Source: Plantago elongata (taxonomy: Eukaryota; Streptophyta; Magnoliopsida; Lamiales; Plantaginaceae). Taken from it: DNA of 24,398 nucleotides. Location: NCBI GenBank assembly GCA_036897095.1, contig JAYMSP010002422.1:1-24398 (forward strand), given 5' to 3'. Within the stretch, counting starts at the first letter, position 1, and every line of letters begins with the position of its first letter. Shown piece after piece: positions 10,010 through 21,300 of this stretch. Made by a program: the position numbers and the translations under genes. Below the pieces are notes generated by a model, which saw only the letters and a program-made list of their open reading frames with translations, made no database searches and was not told where the DNA came from.

Positions 10010-12008
10010 ACATGGAAAAAGGCTTCTATGTTCTAAAGCTCCATGGTCAGGAGGATTATCTTATTGCTTTAGCAGGGGGCTCCTGATTTCTTTTTAATCA
10101 CTACTTAGTTGTTCAACCGTGGAAGCTCAACTTTGTTCCGACTGAAGGACTGCTACATTCTATGCCAATTTGGGTTCAACTTCATGAGTTGTTGTTGGAA
10201 CTTTATGATCTGAAGGCACTATAAAAAATTGGCAAAACTCTAGGTCGACCTATGAAAGTTGATGTTCATATTTTGGAAGTATCTCGTGGAAGATACGCGC
10301 ATTTGTGCGTTGATATGGATACATCTCATCTGTTACCACCAGTTATTCAAATCGGATCGCATGTGCAACCGGTTACTTATGAATTACGAGTTACGTTTTG
10401 TCATAAGTGTGGACTTATAGGACACTTAATGTTGGATGTTGGACTGTCCTCAGAAAATGATATAAGGGCCTTCTCATTCTAGGGAGACTAACAATGTTAA
10501 TCCAGGGGTGTGAAAAAACTATCACACGGAAGTCATATGTTCGTCGACAGCTCAATAGTAAAGGTTGGCAAGCTAATCACCTAAATACCATGAGGCCCTC
10601 ACGTGACTTGGATAAGCGAGCACATATAACACTAAATCGGAGAAATCTCCTTTGGGACAAAGGGCAGCTCATGCTTCTGAGTCATCGCAAAAAATGGTTA
10701 TTCATCAAGCAGAACCACCTAATCCAAGTTTTAGTGACAAGGATAGTGAAGAAGATATTTTTGAACAAGCCAAGAGACAAAATAGAGAGGTGTGAAATGG
10801 GTCGTCATTGCCAGATCTGGTGCCGGACAGTAACCCTTTTGGTGTGTTGTCCAATGACATGTTACTTGATGTGGACCAGGAGAGCTCCTTGGCCCAAGAC
10901 CAAGATGTATAGTCTGGGCCGGTGGAAGCAAATTTTGGACTACAACAGCCAGGTAAGTCCACTAACATTACTTCTGTTCAAAAAACTAAAGCTAAATCCC
11001 AAGAGGAAACAACAACATCTAAAAAACAAAAAACTAATGGTAATTCTCCTTTCTAGCCCTTTCAATGGATCCAAACCCTCCATCACCGAACCCCCTCTCT
11101 TAGGCGAGCCATCTCATTCTGATTCTGATCATGTCCATCGATTAGTGCCAACAACCCTCCAGTGATTGTACTCACCGCTCCACTTTCCCCGCAACCGATA
11201 TTGAGATTGCCACTTCTCCCGCTGACTCTCGAAGGCAACCCACCTCCGACGACGTACATGCAATTGGGACAACTGACCTTTCCGTTTCCCTCCATGGTGA
11301 TTCAGCCACTCTATCTTTTGGCACAATAACTACAATCTAGAATCTCCCCCATGAACTCCTCGTCCATCCAAATCAGCTCACCACCACTCTCTTCACCCTC
11401 GGGTTGGGACTACCCTCAGTCCTACCACCACCAACTCAGTCAGAGGGCGGATCCTCCCTTACGCGATTAGAAGGAATTTCAATCGGCAGGTCATCAGGCA
11501 GCAGGCCTCCCCCACGATTTCTTTGCAACAGTCACGCATAGGACTCCTAGGGAAGTCAGCAGAGGTGAGGGTGGGGCCAATCAGGAGGCGATCGTGCTCT
11601 GCATATAGGAGGAGAAAGAAACCCTCGGGACCGATCTTACATGCAATGGAGACCAGTTCAGAATCAGGGAGAAAGGAGTGGAATTTCTCCACCGCGAGCA
11701 TCATCGTCTCGAATACTAACAGAGAGGGAGATGAACAACCGCCTTCTCACAATTGGCCGCCACACCTTCAGGGGGGATGCATCTTTACACTCAACCTTTT
11801 CTCCTACAAATGCCAAGGAACTCACATGTTCTATCTCTCCGCTACCGGTACCACGACACGATGTTGTTGACGGGTCTGGCAGTCCGTCACTTGATCTCTG
11901 TCCTCCCATGGATCAACGGGACGTTTCCGGAAGTGGTTCCGACCCCCTTGAAAAATCCTATGGAGAATCTGGTGCCAACTCGACGGGCCGGGGTACTTTA
12001 TCCTCTAA
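10010..12008 (+). pseudogene. LINE ORF1 remnant (DUF4283 and zinc knuckle)
   Basis: From about 10010 the frame reads DMEKGFYVLKLHGQEDY, then a stop where the domain normally has Trp (about 10084), then NHYLVVQPW, a further stop near 10223, and GRPMKVDVH onward, a recognisable DUF4283 domain. The zinc knuckle at 10399-10425 keeps C-x2-C-x4-H but lacks the last Cys. The frame ends at 10482. The rest (10494-12008) is spread over several frames and resembles the low-complexity, Ser/Pro-rich C-terminal part of plant LINE ORF1 proteins. ORF1 proteins bind the element RNA; this copy cannot make an intact one. Confidence 0.75.
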
Positions 12009-12022
12009 TTGACCCTAACTCA

Positions 12023-15000
12023 ATGAGAGTTCTAGCTTGGAATGTGCGTGGGGCTGCTTGCCCAAAAATGCACCATGCTTTGGAGGACTACATTCGCCAG
12101 TATCGACCAGTGGTGGTGGTTATTATGGACACCCGGTGAATTATGATAGGTCTGCTGCGTTGGTGCTGTCGTTTACTATTCTAACCGTTTCATCCTATCA
12201 CCCACTACTCGATCTCCCTAAGTTGGAGATTTATGGGTGCTTTGGAACGCAATGGATGTTGATGTTGTAGCGTACGATGTTGGGGACCGTATCATCCATC
12301 TTCGTATTATTGAGCCGCACCAACCTCTCCCACTTTATGTTTCTGGCGTGTACAATTATCCACGGGCTGCTCATCAAGTACATGTATGGAACCTTTTACG
12401 CGCCATTCATAATTCAATTTTTGGGCCTTGGTCTATTTTAGGCGATTTTAATTCAATCCTGGACCCTACAGAACAAGTAGGGGGTAGAGATAGGTTCAAT
12501 TGGAGACGAATCTCTCATTCTTGTTTGGACGATTGCGGTTTAACAGATGTAGGTTTTTACAGTTCGTCATTTACTTGGACTAATCGACAATTTGGCCCAT
12601 CTTTCATTTGCGAACGTTTGGATCATGCATGTGCGAATGCGGCTTGGCTACGTAGATTTCCACACACGCTTGTTCGTAATATTCCAACGTTGACTTCAGA
12701 TCATAAACTGCTTTTGCTTGATACTAATTTATCCATGTTAAGAAACCTCGTTCTTTTCGTTTTGAGAATATGTGGAATGCGAATTTTGTGTTCAAAAATA
12801 ATTTGTCCTTGTTTTGGACCTGTGCGCCCAACCACCAAGCTTGCTTCGAAAATTCCTAAATGGAAATTAGACCCTCTACATAAAATTAATTTGGAATCAC
12901 TAAACTCAAAACTCAATTAAACTCTATTGATAGGAATTTGCATCACAGCCCAATTTTTTTGCCCCCTTGAAACTCGTACTCAACACCAGCTGCGCGATTT
13001 GTTGCACCAACGGAAACTATTCTGGGAGCAGAGAGCCAAAACCAATTGGCTTCAATTCGGCAACTCAAACTCGCGCTACTTTCATGCTCGTGCCACTTCT
13101 CAGAGACTGGCAAATTTCATCCATGGGCTTCGGGATCAACAGGGGCAATGGATTACCGACTCTGAACTTATTTGTCAAACATTTAAAAGTTTCTTCCAGT
13201 CCCAATCTAATTCTAATGGTTCAGAACTATCTCCCTTCCTTAATCTTCAATTACCTACTTTATCGGAATCTGGTAATAGGTCCATCATTCGGCCCATCAC
13301 GGATGATGAAGTTTGGGATGCGGTTAGGTCCATTGGGCCTTCAAAGGCGCCTGGCCCAGATGGGTTTAGTGCGGGGTTCTTCCATAGCAACTAGTCTCTG
13401 GTAGGCCCATCAGTTTGTCAGTATGTTCGCACTTTCTTTCAGACGGGCTTGTCACCACAAGGCCTTAATCATACTCAAATTATCGTCCTTCCCAAAAAGC
13501 CTAATGCATCTGAACCCAGTCAATACCGACCCATTAGTCTTTGTAATGTTTCCTACAAAATCATTACAAAAATTCTGGCCCGGCTTCGACCATTCATGTC
13601 TCACTTAATTTCACATTTCAGAATGGGTTCGTTCCCGGGGCGTCATATTGGTGACAATGTCATGCTAGCACACGAACTTTTGCACACTATGTCTCGTAAA
13701 AAGAAGTCGCGGCAACATTATTTGGCTCTTAAACTTGATATCGCCAAGGCTTATGACCGACTGGAATGGCCTTTTCTTATACTTGCACTTACTAAATACA
13801 ACTTGCATCTGTGGTCCATTCACTTGATTTTACAATGTGTTTTGACTGCCACTTCACGGTTAAAGTTAATTATGAAACCTCGGACATGTGGTTCCCTTCA
13901 CGAGGTCTTCGTCAGGGGGACCCGCGGTCCCCCTTTCTTTTTATACTTTGTCACGATCTCTTCACAACCTTAATGCTCCATAACATGCAACATAAGACTA
14001 TATCTATGTTAAAGCCTACGCCTCATGCTCCACCCATTCCCCTCCTTAGCTTTGCAGATGATTGTATGATCTTCTGTAATGCTGGAAAAGGCTCGGTTAA
14101 TACGCTTATTCGTTGTCTTAATGTGTATGCTCGGGCGTCTAGACAAGTAGTTTGCTGGTCTAAATCTCGAATAATTTTCTACCCTCATGTTCCGCCTGCC
14201 AAGAAAAGTCAAATTGTTCAGGACCTGGGGGTTGTTTACAATGGTTGCCAGGATAAGTACCTCGGGGTCCCTTTCTTATTTGGGCGGAAGAATGTGGATT
14301 TCTTTGATGACCTTATTACTCGTACGTCCTCACACATTAACACTTGGTATAATCATTTTTTATCTGCGGCGGACCGTGCAATTATGATTCAAACTGTTTC
14401 AAACACTATTTTGTCGGTGGCCCCCGTCCGGGCTCACACGATTTTGCATTTAAATCGCCTAAGTAAAAAGATTCCTTTGGAATTCCACCCACCAAGGGAA
14501 GATTCGTGGGCGAATTCATTGGAAAAACGTTTGTACTCCCAAATTTCTTGGCAGGCTTGGTATACGGGACTTAACTACCCTTGATCGTGCTTATTATCTC
14601 AAGTTAATTTGGAAGCTTATCCGTTGCCCGTCCTCCTTATGGGCCACAGTCTACAAAGCTAAGTATTTTCCGTCAACTACGCTTTCAGAGACGTCTGCAA
14701 AATCCACGAATAGTTGGCTTTGGAAATCTTTACTCCGACTTTGAGATACTTTCTTCTCGCTCGTGGGTTGGCAAGTCGGGGATGGAGCCGCGATAAACTT
14801 TTGGTTCGACAGGTGGATGGGACCCTGATTTCCTATGCCAGTCCAGTCGCTTAATCGAAACCTCAAAGTCCAAGATGTTATAGTCAATCGTGCCTGGGAT
14901 ATCCAAAAGCTCCAATCTCTGTTTCCAGAGGACTTAGTTAAGGAAATTGTGGCTATCCCAATGATATGGCCTTTTCATGTCTCGAGTGAATTCACCATCA

Positions 15001-15974
15001 AGTCTGCCTAACAATTGCTCCTAAGAAATGTTTCGACTCCTAATTGGTCGTGGTACCTTATGTAGAACAACTTTGCCAAAAATTAGAGATTTTGCTTGGA
15101 TTGATGGCCGCTCATGGAAAGTTACCAACGACATCTTACCTCTACTCCAGATCTATTCTCAATAGGCCAAGCTGTCCTTTGTGCTCGTGCGCTGAGGAGA
15201 CTCTTGAGCATATAGTGTTCCACTGCAAAACCTTTGATAGATTTCGTTTCTCAATATTCCCATCCGTGTTCTCTTGCTATCATGGATCTTCAACTCCGTC
15301 CGGTTTAATATTAGCCTTAATCAGCCACAACAACTCCTCATTCTGCATTGTAGTTGGCTTATTTGGAAGGCTAGGAATGGCCTTGTTTTCCGGTAGCAAC
15401 CAATCAACCTCTACACGCTTCAGAAGCATTATTACCAGCTATTCGAGTTAAATACCCGGCTAAATGCATTCTCCCCAGGCCTTTATTGTGTACTCGTATT
15501 CCCCCACCCCCAACTTGTGTATCTCTTAATATAGATGGTTCAGTTTTAATTTCTACAGGGTTAGCTGGGGATTGGTTGTGTTTTGCGTGACTATGCAGGT
15601 AATGGACTGGCAGCTGCCTTGGGGCAGATTGGCCACACGGACATAGCCACAGCTGAACTTACAGCAACTTGCATTGGCTTGTGGCTGGCTATACCACCAA
15701 ACAGACTCATGTGGAACTTCAAACTGACTCTGTTTACGTGTTTACTTGTTTTAACAGGAACTCGAAGGCAACATGGAGGCATCGGGCTCTAGTGCAGGAG
15801 ATCAATCTCCTTAGTTCTCAACTACAACAACTCACATGTAGACTGGTTTATCGGGAGAGTAATGCTCAGGCAGACAATCTTGCAAAATATGGAAGTGGTG
15901 TCCTTTACTTAGACCCTAGTGTTAGTAGTACTGCAGATATAATCGTTCCAACCAGATCAGGGGTAGTAGCCTGA
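12023..15974 (+). pseudogene. LINE ORF2 remnant (EN, RT, zf-RVT, RNase H)
   Basis: The start at 12023 reads MRVLAWNVRGAA, the classic N terminus of plant LINE ORF2. The endonuclease keeps GDFN (12441-12452) and SDH (12697-12705), with a frame break near 12140-12240. The reverse transcriptase spans about 13250-14450 with KAPGPDGF (about 13345-13370), SQYRPISLCNV, KLDIAKAYDRLEW, GLRQGDP and the catalytic FADD (14051-14062). It is broken by a stop at 13392 and a frame change between 13811 and 13973. A Cys/His-rich zf-RVT region lies near 15160-15240. RNase H (about 15520-15910) shows NIDGS, AELTA, LQTDS and NAQADNLAK in two or three frames. The last stop is at 15972-15974. No active protein can be made. 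Confidence 0.88.
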
Positions 15975-16258
15975 ACAAGTTTTTCCAGAGATCTCTACCT
16001 AAGTGGACTTATCCCATTAAGAGAATCCCAGTTACTTTCATCTCATGGCACGTTGAACCCAAAGTGTATAATGATGCATTGTGCTGCTCAGCTAATTTAC
16101 CAAGTGATGCTCTCTTTTTTATTTCCAACTTCAAGACACATGAACTATCAATCAAAAAGAAATTGCCATACAATTTATGGAATTGATTTTCCCCAGTTCT
16201 TATTAACATAACAACTACATAGTTGTCATCTTCTACATATCACAATGAAGTTGTTCAT
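15975..16258. other. LINE 3' flank and hAT remnant junction
   Basis: Non-coding stretch between the last LINE stop and the out-of-frame tail of the hAT sequence. It probably includes the LINE 3' UTR. The boundary between the two elements is not visible and no inverted repeat or target duplication could be confirmed. Confidence 0.4.
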
Positions 16259-16397
16259 TCACTCTTCCATCCCATCATCACTGGCAGCCGCTTCATCCGT
16301 ATCGTAATCACTGTACGCGTTCACCGTAGCCTCCAACTGCAGCAACCCTCCTTGTATTCGAGATTCAGCTCGCACCCAATCACCAAGCAAGCACTCC
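16259..16397 (-). pseudogene. Out-of-frame hAT C-terminal tail
   Basis: On the minus strand another frame reads LECLLGDWVRAESRIQGG, followed by an acidic end (DYDTDEAAASDDGMEE) and a stop at 16261-16259. This resembles the extreme C terminus of RICESLEEPER-type hAT transposases, just after the dimerisation domain. It overlaps the end of the main ORF but lies in a different frame, so a deletion has joined the catalytic part to the tail and shifted the frame. Confidence 0.55.
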
Positions 16398-17705
16398 AAT
16401 TACAAATATCAACAACACTTGGCCTAGCATACACACCTCATCAGCATGAGAACAAGAAGAAACATTCTGTAAAAACGGTTCAGAAAACAGTGCATCATAA
16501 TACGCTGTTAGACCGATTTCGAGTCCTCGGAATTTGCTTCTAGGGTCTAAAACAAAAGCAATCAGATAATGCTGAGGAATATAATTGAAACATTTCAGCC
16601 ACTTGTTACGCATAGAATGAACAGAAGCACATAAATTTGGTACTTGGACAAATTTTTTAAAAGCATCTACAATGGTCCAACACATGCTCAAAGCACTGAA
16701 ATTCGATGGCCTATAAACACTAGATAATTCTTTAATGGCTTCAGAAAAAACTCCCAACAGTTCACACAATTGTTCACAGTTTGACCAATGATGAGAATGA
16801 AGACGAATCGGAAGATCATGGAAAAATCGGCATAATAAATCTTTATACTCAAAACTGGATTTTAACAGCCCATATGTTGAGAACCAAGAAGCAGGTACAC
16901 TTACTGGAAATTTTCTTGGTTTTCTTCCATTTGCTTTACAGAATTTAGCCCATGAATGCATGGTTTTCGGGTGCCGAAATATATAACTCAGTGCATCTAT
17001 AATCGGTGAAACATCTTCTTTCTGAGACTCTAAACCATCTTGAGCACACAAGTTCAATACATGAAAAATGCAATGAGAGTTGGTAATAATGTTACCTCCT
17101 AAACATGCCTTACAATACGAAACAATCTGTTCAATGCTAGCCGTAGTAGCGCAAGAATTATCAAACAAAATTGAAAATACCTTTCGACTCGAACCATATT
17201 CTTGCAAGACAGAATTGATCAAAGAAACTATATTTTCCGCATTAGGCGCTTCAGTGAGTATTCTATAAGCAATCAAACGCTTTTCAATCGTCCACGAGTC
17301 GCTTATCCAATGACATGAAACGGCCACATATGTATACTCGCCAGAATGATCACTGCAAATGTTAGTAGAAACAGAGACTTTGCTGTTTAAGCTAGCAAAT
17401 TGCGCAAGTAGCTCTTTCTTGAGTGATTTTACCTGATTTTTCATTGCGCGGATAAGTAAATTGCGTGGAACCCGTTGCATAGCCGGATTCAAAGAGGTTT
17501 GACACAATTTTTCGAAAGAGATAGAGTCACAGAAAGAAAATGCAAGATGTTCCATTGCTACAAACTTGGCACAATCATTTATGAAAGCATCGTTATTGTA
17601 TTTCAATGGAATGGGCAGAAAATTAGAACCTGTGGATACTGTTCGGTCACTTACGGATTCGTCGTCGTTTGCTTCACCGGAAACGCTTCCGGTTGAAGCA
17701 GACAT
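16380..17705 (-). CDS. hAT transposase-like ORF, internally deleted
   Basis: An uninterrupted 441-residue ORF of the RICESLEEPER-type hAT family; intact members are usually near 650-700 residues. After a Ser-rich start (1-29) it goes straight into the hAT catalytic region (KYNNDAFINDCAKF at about 35), so the N-terminal BED zinc finger is missing. VSTNICSDH (112-120) has N115 where the first catalytic Asp is expected. D182 in FDNSCATT matches the second Asp. C212/H215 match the conserved CxxH, and VPASWFSTY (269-277) matches the usual VPTRWNSTY. The C terminus lacks the dimerisation domain and third catalytic residue and ends in unrelated hydrophobic residues (MLGQVLLIFVIGVLAW). It should be unable to transpose. 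An intact frame with a TATA box leaves open recent decay or retained expression; I favour recent decay. Confidence 0.75.
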   Translation of the reverse strand: MSASTGSVSGEANDDESVSDRTVSTGSNFLPIPLKYNNDAFINDCAKFVAMEHLAFSFCDSISFEKLCQTSLNPAMQRVPRNLLIRAMKNQVKSLKKELLAQFASLNSKVSVSTNICSDHSGEYTYVAVSCHWISDSWTIEKRLIAYRILTEAPNAENIVSLINSVLQEYGSSRKVFSILFDNSCATTASIEQIVSYCKACLGGNIITNSHCIFHVLNLCAQDGLESQKEDVSPIIDALSYIFRHPKTMHSWAKFCKANGRKPRKFPVSVPASWFSTYGLLKSSFEYKDLLCRFFHDLPIRLHSHHWSNCEQLCELLGVFSEAIKELSSVYRPSNFSALSMCWTIVDAFKKFVQVPNLCASVHSMRNKWLKCFNYIPQHYLIAFVLDPRSKFRGLEIGLTAYYDALFSEPFLQNVSSCSHADEVCMLGQVLLIFVIGVLAW

Positions 17706-17812
17706 TGTAACTAGAGACAGATTAAAACTAGAGAGCAGTGCTAGCAGAAGAGAAGAGCAGTAGAAGAGAGGTAAAGAATTGGTGTGAAGAGAAGGTAAAA
17801 AAAAGGTCTTGT

Positions 17813-17819
17813 ATTTATA
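17813..17819 (-). promoter_or_regulatory. TATA box upstream of the hAT-like ORF
   Basis: TATAAAT (within CTATAAATAC) on the minus strand, about 110 bases upstream of the ATG at 17705. A CT-rich leader with no upstream ATG lies between. This is a well-formed plant promoter arrangement and suggests the element's own promoter survives. Confidence 0.55.
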
Positions 17820-17829
17820 GTTGGTAAAT

Positions 17830-18325
17830 GTTAGGGGAGTTAATTAATTTTTGAAATGTAAAAAAGGAAAGAAATTGAAACAAAGGTAATCTGTGGTAAG
17901 TTTTATATGACAGTTGAGCAACGGTCATGAGTTGAGATTACTGATTAGGCAGCAGCTTATACTGGGGCTGGGCGGCTAAAACTGATTCCCAAACCAGTTT
18001 TATGGTTCGGGTTTCAGTTCTCCTGGTCTACTTTCCGGGTGAAGGTCCTGAGTCCTGACAATGAACCTCATACTTCCTTGTTACTCTTGCTAAATAACTT
18101 CATTTATTTGATAACATTAGAAATCACAGAGTTAAGCATCAAGAAGGCAGAGGAGCCTTTTCAAAGCTAACAAAAGTCAAATCGTTTGCAGTGCATGAAA
18201 CATAGCCAATTACAAACAAATGAATTCGACATGTCAAAACGACAGGAGGAAACTGATATACATGTATACACACATCTTATAAGTTAAACCCATTCAGGAT
18301 CAAACATACATGGAAGTATAAAATT
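17830..18325. other. Spacer with an hAT-like terminal fragment
   Basis: No gene. At 17959-18060 the plus strand reads CTGGGGCTGGGCGGCTAAAA and then repeats of AAACCAG, GGTTCGGGTTT and TTTCCGGGTG, which resembles the first bases of plant hAT elements of the CAGGGCTGGGC type. The remainder up to the 3' end of the hydratase gene is plain AT-rich DNA that probably includes its 3' UTR. Confidence 0.4.
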
Positions 18326-21300
18326 TCACAGAGATGAACTGATGTGGTTAAGATGTACTACTCCGGAAAGTACAGCCTTGTTTCGTTCTTTGACCTTCAG
18401 CTGGTAAACCACCCTGAAATTCAGCAGTGTAAGTATGCAAATAGGTAGATAGTTTATCAGTGTAGTGTAGAGAAGGAACATTCATATCGAGCGCACCTCA
18501 AACCATCAAGCCACATTTCTGTTATCAAGGTTTCTCCCGGATATACATGTAACAGAAATCTCCCAGATATGCTCTTTATCATGGTTTGCTGTCCACGACA
18601 GATGGTTTTGATGATGACTCTGATGGCGAACCCAAGCGTGCATAGACCATGCAATATTGGGCGAGAGAAACTGTGGAAAGTGTTATGAGAGCAATTAGGA
18701 CTCACTGAAACTAATAGGACACGAACATGATGATTGAAGTTAAAGAAATAGTTTCACTTCTTAATTTCAACTATAAAATGCATTATATTAATATAACAGG
18801 TACAAAACACTGTCGTACATTTACAGGCTTTCTTTGAAGGATGCAATAATATATCTTAGACCATAATACATAATGTAACATAGAAGTTAGAAGATTTAAT
18901 AAATACCCTGCACTCTCTGCAACCATGGGATCTGAGTGCAAAGGATTGTAATCACCAGAGAGCCTGTAAAGCAGTGCCTGCAGCAAAGATTATAGCAGCT
19001 GAAGTTACTATAAAGAAAAAAACACGTTTCTCTACGGTCTTAACATGATATCACTACTCAAACTCATGTCCACATGATACGTACAAAGGTTATACACAAC
19101 CACAAAATTGTCGATGGTACTGCCAAAATTGGAAACTAAATCTTCAATTCAGTCCATTCACCAAACAAAAAAGAATTAGGACCTAAAGTACCGAAATTCT
19201 TAGTTTTACTCAGTTGGATGATCTCAAAAACATCACTTCGTCCATATAATCTATCTATACTAATACTATTTAAAAACTTTGATTCGGTTATTAGTCCCAA
19301 AAATTTGGTTACTAATTTTCCACAAATTACTCAACCCACTACTCTCTCAAACGCATGAATTAGTGATTACTAAAATAATTCTTCTCAACATATCAACACA
19401 CTAAATTTAGAAATTATTTTATATTATCACACTCTAACTCAATGTTTTTATCATTGTAAATGAAGAAGACCATATCATCATCATGAAATTTAAAGCAACT
19501 TGGTAAATAAATTACCTATGTAACTAAAATTTTACATTCATATTTCTTAACACTTCACTAGTGACCAATAATGTTTATTGAACTCTTGAACTGAGAATTT
19601 ACGTACCTGCGGTGGTTGTGTACATTCTTGAAATACAGCAAAAGGTTGACTATTTGGAATCTTATAAGCTGGAGTTTGACTGGGTGGATAGTTGGTATAG
19701 GAGTAAGGCTGGGATGATTTTGAGAAGCCGCCAGCACCCCTCAAATAAATAGACATCCTTTAGGGCAACAAAGATGACAAGGCTTAAGCACAGGGACAGG
19801 TTGATATGGAAAAGAGAACAACATGAAACTGTAAGACATGGACGAAGGATGAGAATCTCACCGGTTCATGCACAATAATGCACCGGATTCTTTATCATAG
19901 CTTAAAGTTTCAACCTCAAGAACAGTTGCCTTACCTGCAGCAAGATGGCACTATTACGTACATAGATTTGCATCATAGCAAGGTAACTTATTAAAGTTTT
20001 GATTTATATTCGGATGTTAGTGTACTGCATTATTTAAGATAGGAAGTTGATTAGTATTCACTCGACAGGGTTGGTTCATCTCTTGAGAGATTGTTGTTTA
20101 TCTTTTTCTTTCTTGAAGTCTATACAAATTCCAGAAACATATACTCTTTACCACACTGAGAAGATAACATTTTCCATGTTACACTGCAGTTCTGCATCAG
20201 GCACACTACTTATAAATGAACAATTCCCGACTCAAGTGTAAAAGTAGTCACCAAATGTATGAAACAGGCTTCATATATAGACGCATATTGGCCAAAATAA
20301 ACTCACACATTCCAGATTTTTCTACAAAAACTCATCCCAAACTATCAATTTCCTCTAGGTTGCTCTTTATTTTGTTGACAAGGGAAACTCACACACACGC
20401 CACATCCCTCCGGAGTGGCTCCAATGGGCTTGAAGTTTGAACCCTCACTTTGACACCAAACCCCAAGCTCGTTATTAATTAAGTAGACTATAATCCACAT
20501 TCTTTTCCAACACTTTACGAAAATAGAAGGGACAATTTGATTTTGCACTTAAACCTTCTCCAGAACTTTGAAGTTACCCCCTAACTTTGGTTTATCCCAT
20601 TTTGCACAAAATCCATTAGTAACATTTGAAGTTTTGAACTTGCACAAAGGTTGCTATTCAGTTACACATTACTTCAATTTTGGCATAAGTTTCAAGCAAA
20701 GTTTCACTCATAAGTTGCAAATAAAAATATTCCCAAAGTAATATTCATTTAATAACTAAACTTGAAACAGGACAAGAGAACAGTAAAGGGAGACCTTTGT
20801 CGTGCAGGCCAGCAACGGATGCTTTGTTTATTAGCTGCACCAAAAAATTAAAAATTCAGAATAAGACTAATGAACAGCATCAGATACATAAACAGGACGA
20901 TAGAAAACTAACTCGGCAGCAGGATGTTGAAGAACCTTACAGAACCATTAGATGGAAGAGGTTTATATATCTCTATATACTGTTGCCCATGCAGTAGAAG
21001 GCGTGGATCAAAACTGAGGACAAGGTAAAACATTGTGTGAAACATCTGTCAGCTGATACTCCAAATACAGTCCAAATCACATGTTAAAAAGAGTAAAAGT
21101 ACTCACTCCAAACTTGGTATCTTCGCAATCTCCGCCTGAAGTCCACCAGGAAATAAAGCAGCAAACGTGGGCAACACCTGCACATAGTTTTCTCTATATC
21201 AATGATCTTAAGACCGTGCATACTTCCTAACTAAGGACAAACATGACCTCAACTAAACACTCAAAACACATCTTCCAGATGTAACCCTTTCAACTTTTCC

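Larger units (their letters stand above)
9986..16000 (+). mobile_element. Decayed L1-type LINE retrotransposon
   Basis: About 6 kb in the order DUF4283/zinc-knuckle ORF1, endonuclease, reverse transcriptase, zf-RVT region and RNase H, as in plant L1 LINEs. There are no LTRs. Many in-frame stops and frame changes make it non-autonomous. The 5' end enters within the DUF4283 domain, suggesting 5' truncation. I see no clear poly-A tail or target duplication, so both ends are approximate. Confidence 0.88.

Noticed and set aside
10705..11326. Minus-strand ORFs opposite the LINE
   Set aside because: They are antisense to the decayed ORF1 region and show no domain.
13811..14584. Treating the 257-codon RT ORF as a functional gene
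   Set aside because: It is one fragment of LINE ORF2, beginning mid-domain after a frame change and lacking the N-terminal RT motifs.
16009..16209. 66-codon minus-strand ORF near the hAT tail
   Set aside because: No similarity to hAT proteins or any family I recognise, and it is separated from the hAT tail by a stop.
19547..19756. 69-codon ORF as an independent gene
   Set aside because: It is exon 8 of ECH2 plus read-through into the following intron.
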